Below, in pieces: positions 62,322 to 64,000 of a stretch of 64,000 nucleotides of DNA; position 1 is the stretch's first letter, and each line of letters begins with the position of its first letter. The notes beneath the pieces were generated by a model. It was given only the letters and a program-made list of their open reading frames with translations, was not told where the DNA came from and did not search any database. The DNA is from JBFHFS01 sp041583495 (lineage in GTDB: Bacteria; Bacteroidota; Bacteroidia; Bacteroidales; Marinilabiliaceae), in contig JBFHFS010000026.1 of NCBI GenBank assembly GCA_041583495.1, forward strand, positions 1 to 64,000, written 5' to 3'. Made by a program: the position numbers and the translations under genes.

Positions 62322-63542
62322 ATGAAGTACACGTTGTTGCAAAACGGACATATTATCTCGGGGAGACAGGTCATTAATGGGGACCTTCTCATTGGCAATT
62401 CAAGGATTATGGCCATTGAGGAGACCATTCACCACCACAGTTTTGATGCGGAGGTAATTGACCTGAAGGGGAAATTTGTGCTACCCGGATTACTTCACTA
62501 CAATTGCCCCTTTTTAAGCACCAGCGAAACAGGAAGGCGGCCTGACACAGCCATCTATCAGGCCATTTCGCATGGAGCCACCTTCATCATGGATACCCTT
62601 TCGTTTAACCAGGATAACAATTGCATTGAGCAACTGCTCCAAACGCGTGAAGGTTGTAAACCGATCATCTCCGATTTTGGCTTTCATATGGGCATGAAGA
62701 GTTCTTGTGATATATCCGCCTATGACATCGACTATTGTTTTGTCCATGAAGGCATTACCTCATTTTTCTTACCCTGTGATTTTCTGGATACCATTCAGGA
62801 ATCCAGAATGGAGCGTATTTTTCAGAGTGGAGTCCGTCACAACACCATTTTTATTTGCGATACCTTACCCCTAAAATCATCGAGTTCCTCCCTGGCTGAG
62901 TACCTCAAAGCATTTATAGAGATTCTTGAACGATTTGTGCGGGCAAACTGTGTGGTTCTGTTTCTAGACATCGAATTCCGTGAAGAGATGCAGTTGCTGG
63001 ACCTTTATTTAAGCGCCGGTCATCATATACACGCGGCGCTGAACCTATCCCGGGAAACAACTCATGGATTGGAAAAAGAGGGTAGTTTATTTGACGTTAA
63101 GGATCTGTTGGCCTATAAAAACAACAACCATGTGTTGCTTTTGCCTCCGGTACTAAGCGAAGTAAAGGACCAAACCTCTTCCTTTATTGAGCATGGCCGT
63201 AACATAAGCTTTATTGAGCAGATGTACCGCCTGCTTGGAGAGCAGGGAGACAGTTTACTACCCACCCTTTGCGAATTATATGCTGGCCGCCCGGCCCGCC
63301 TGTTAGGCATTTATCCAAGAAAGGGCATCCTTAAAGCCGGCTCGGATGCAGACCTCATCATTTGGTCACCCTCCTCAGCAAAAACTGATACTATAGAAAC
63401 ATTAGGAACGGCCAACACGGCTCTTTTACGAAAGGACATTAAAAAACTCTTTATCAGCGGAATTTTGCTCGAAAACAATGACCCCCTGATTCAGGAAAAA
63501 ATGGCTGGCCGTTTTGTGCACCGAAGCTCCCCCTTTTTGTAA
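62322..63542 (+). CDS. Amidohydrolase-family pseudoenzyme (dihydropyrimidinase/dihydroorotase-like)
   Basis: A 406-residue protein from the ATG at 62322 (MKYTLLQNGHII, family-like start); an ATG at 62253 would add 23 residues. Its sequence follows cyclic amidohydrolases (NGHIISGRQVINGDLLIGNSRIMAI; VIDLKGKFVLPG; GRPARLLGIYPRKGILKAGSDADLIIWSP). But key metal ligands are gone: after LPG the HxH is LLHYNCPF, the carboxylated-Lys region reads GITSFFLPCDFLD, and the later His and Asp signatures are absent. It probably binds a ligand or partner without hydrolysis. Not operonic with neighbours. Confidence 0.7.
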   Translation: MKYTLLQNGHIISGRQVINGDLLIGNSRIMAIEETIHHHSFDAEVIDLKGKFVLPGLLHYNCPFLSTSETGRRPDTAIYQAISHGATFIMDTLSFNQDNNCIEQLLQTREGCKPIISDFGFHMGMKSSCDISAYDIDYCFVHEGITSFFLPCDFLDTIQESRMERIFQSGVRHNTIFICDTLPLKSSSSSLAEYLKAFIEILERFVRANCVVLFLDIEFREEMQLLDLYLSAGHHIHAALNLSRETTHGLEKEGSLFDVKDLLAYKNNNHVLLLPPVLSEVKDQTSSFIEHGRNISFIEQMYRLLGEQGDSLLPTLCELYAGRPARLLGIYPRKGILKAGSDADLIIWSPSSAKTDTIETLGTANTALLRKDIKKLFISGILLENNDPLIQEKMAGRFVHRSSPFL

Positions 63543-63567
63543 CCTCCCGAATTCCAAAAACCGCTCT

Positions 63568-63584
63568 TTGGGGAATCTCCCCAA
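63568..63584. terminator. Hairpin between convergent genes
   Basis: TTGGGGA-ATC-TCCCCAA, 7 bp perfect arms, between the stop of the amidohydrolase-like gene and the stop of the convergent minus-strand gene. No T run on either side; a bidirectional terminator is possible. Confidence 0.4.
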
Positions 63585-63592
63585 CAGCCTTC

Positions 63593-64000
63593 CTAGAACT
63601 GAATCGCCAACCCAACACCAGTCTGGCTAAGGGTTACAACAGGTTTAATATCAAGCAGAAAATCCATTCGTAAACTGCGCAAAACGCCAAACAATACCAG
63701 ATCGAAAACCAGGAGAAATCCACCCTGCAAAATCAGGGAATGGCCATATCCTAACAATAAATCTTTCCGCTTGTCTGTGGTCCCCGAAAGATGCCTCAGT
63801 AAAAACCCGGTCCCAATATAGCCCAAATCCAGCGCGGAATTAATGAGTAAAATACGTTCTGTTTGCGCACTTTTAAGAAGCATCTCATCCTGCGAAAACT
63901 GCGAATAGTCCAGGTGCCAATTAGAATAAACAGCCATACCGGCAATGGAGAGATTCACCACATTCCAAAACAGATTCATCTGGAAAAAGTATTTTTCATT
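63593..64000 (-). CDS. DUF6992-like membrane protein (5' partial)
   Basis: The frame stays open to the window edge beyond the ATG at 63979 (in-frame NEKYFFQ precedes it), so the start lies outside. Visible: FFQMNLFWNVVNLSIAGMAVY, a charged stretch, then LINSALDLGYIGTGFLLRHL and LILQGGFLLVFDLVLFGVL, giving about three or four hydrophobic segments. The KYFFQMNLFWNVVNLSIAG block resembles DUF6992-type small Bacteroidetes membrane proteins. Function unknown. No neighbour on its other side is visible. Confidence 0.65.
   Translation of the reverse strand, partial: NEKYFFQMNLFWNVVNLSIAGMAVYSNWHLDYSQFSQDEMLLKSAQTERILLINSALDLGYIGTGFLLRHLSGTTDKRKDLLLGYGHSLILQGGFLLVFDLVLFGVLRSLRMDFLLDIKPVVTLSQTGVGLAIQF

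Overview
The window looks like a chromosomal segment of a Bacteroidetes bacterium, probably of the Bacteroidales/Marinilabiliales type. The evidence is a SusC/SusD locus with an ECF sigma factor and FecR anti-sigma, NigD-like, PKD-like and DUF4843 lipoproteins, DUF3857 proteins, Bacteroidetes-type -7 promoter boxes (TAnnTTTG), and AT-rich start regions without strong Shine-Dalgarno sequences. The genus assignment is a guess. I saw no rRNA, tRNA, phage or CRISPR.

Layout. 1-2695: K+/H+ antiporter (5'-truncated by the window edge), ywbE and nudC. 2733-4002: an AT-rich minus-strand operon of a HEPN protein, a small acidic protein ending in the ssrA-like degron NYALAA, and a SecB-like chaperone. 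I read this as a candidate new toxin-antitoxin-chaperone (TAC) module. 4249-9118: a nitrosative/oxidative stress and iron group (DUF438-hemerythrin-PAS protein, cupin, PepSY membrane protein, Rrf2 regulator, di-iron Fe-S repair protein RIC), with a candidate operator palindrome in the RIC promoter. 9392-16111: a hypothetical gene, an operon of two metallophosphoesterases and an EEP nuclease/phosphatase, a GHL10-type glycosidase and a GH29 fucosidase. 16551-31309: a minus-strand nutrient-uptake locus reading sigma, FecR, SusC (with STN domain), SusD, DUF4843, PKD-like lipoprotein and two tandem giant zinc metalloproteases. It contains no glycosidase, which points to peptide or protein acquisition. 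31694-33589: an orphan SusD-like protein fused to a long N-terminal surface domain. 34347-36587: SulP transporter and a Rof-like Rho-binding protein. 36684-40215: heparinase II/III-like lyase and GH20 hexosaminidase operon. 40931-47146: C69 dipeptidase and two DUF3857/transglutaminase-like proteins. 47383-48855: a complete IS256-family element with terminal repeats and a 7-bp target duplication, lying between a purine-rich and a pyrimidine-rich simple-sequence tract. 48968-57144: housekeeping genes (ridA, NigD-like, FKBP isomerase, nrnA, ndk, DUF721, recF, TPR protein, ribH, corA). 57158-64000: PAS histidine kinase, GH2 beta-galactosidase, an amidohydrolase-like pseudoenzyme, and a DUF6992-like gene cut by the window edge.

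The most novel item is the HEPN/NYALAA/SecB operon. In the working model the middle protein is an antitoxin carrying a genome-encoded ClpXP degron, the SecB-like protein protects or folds it, and the HEPN protein (RX6H motif) is the RNase toxin. This is inferred from sequence patterns and has not been demonstrated.
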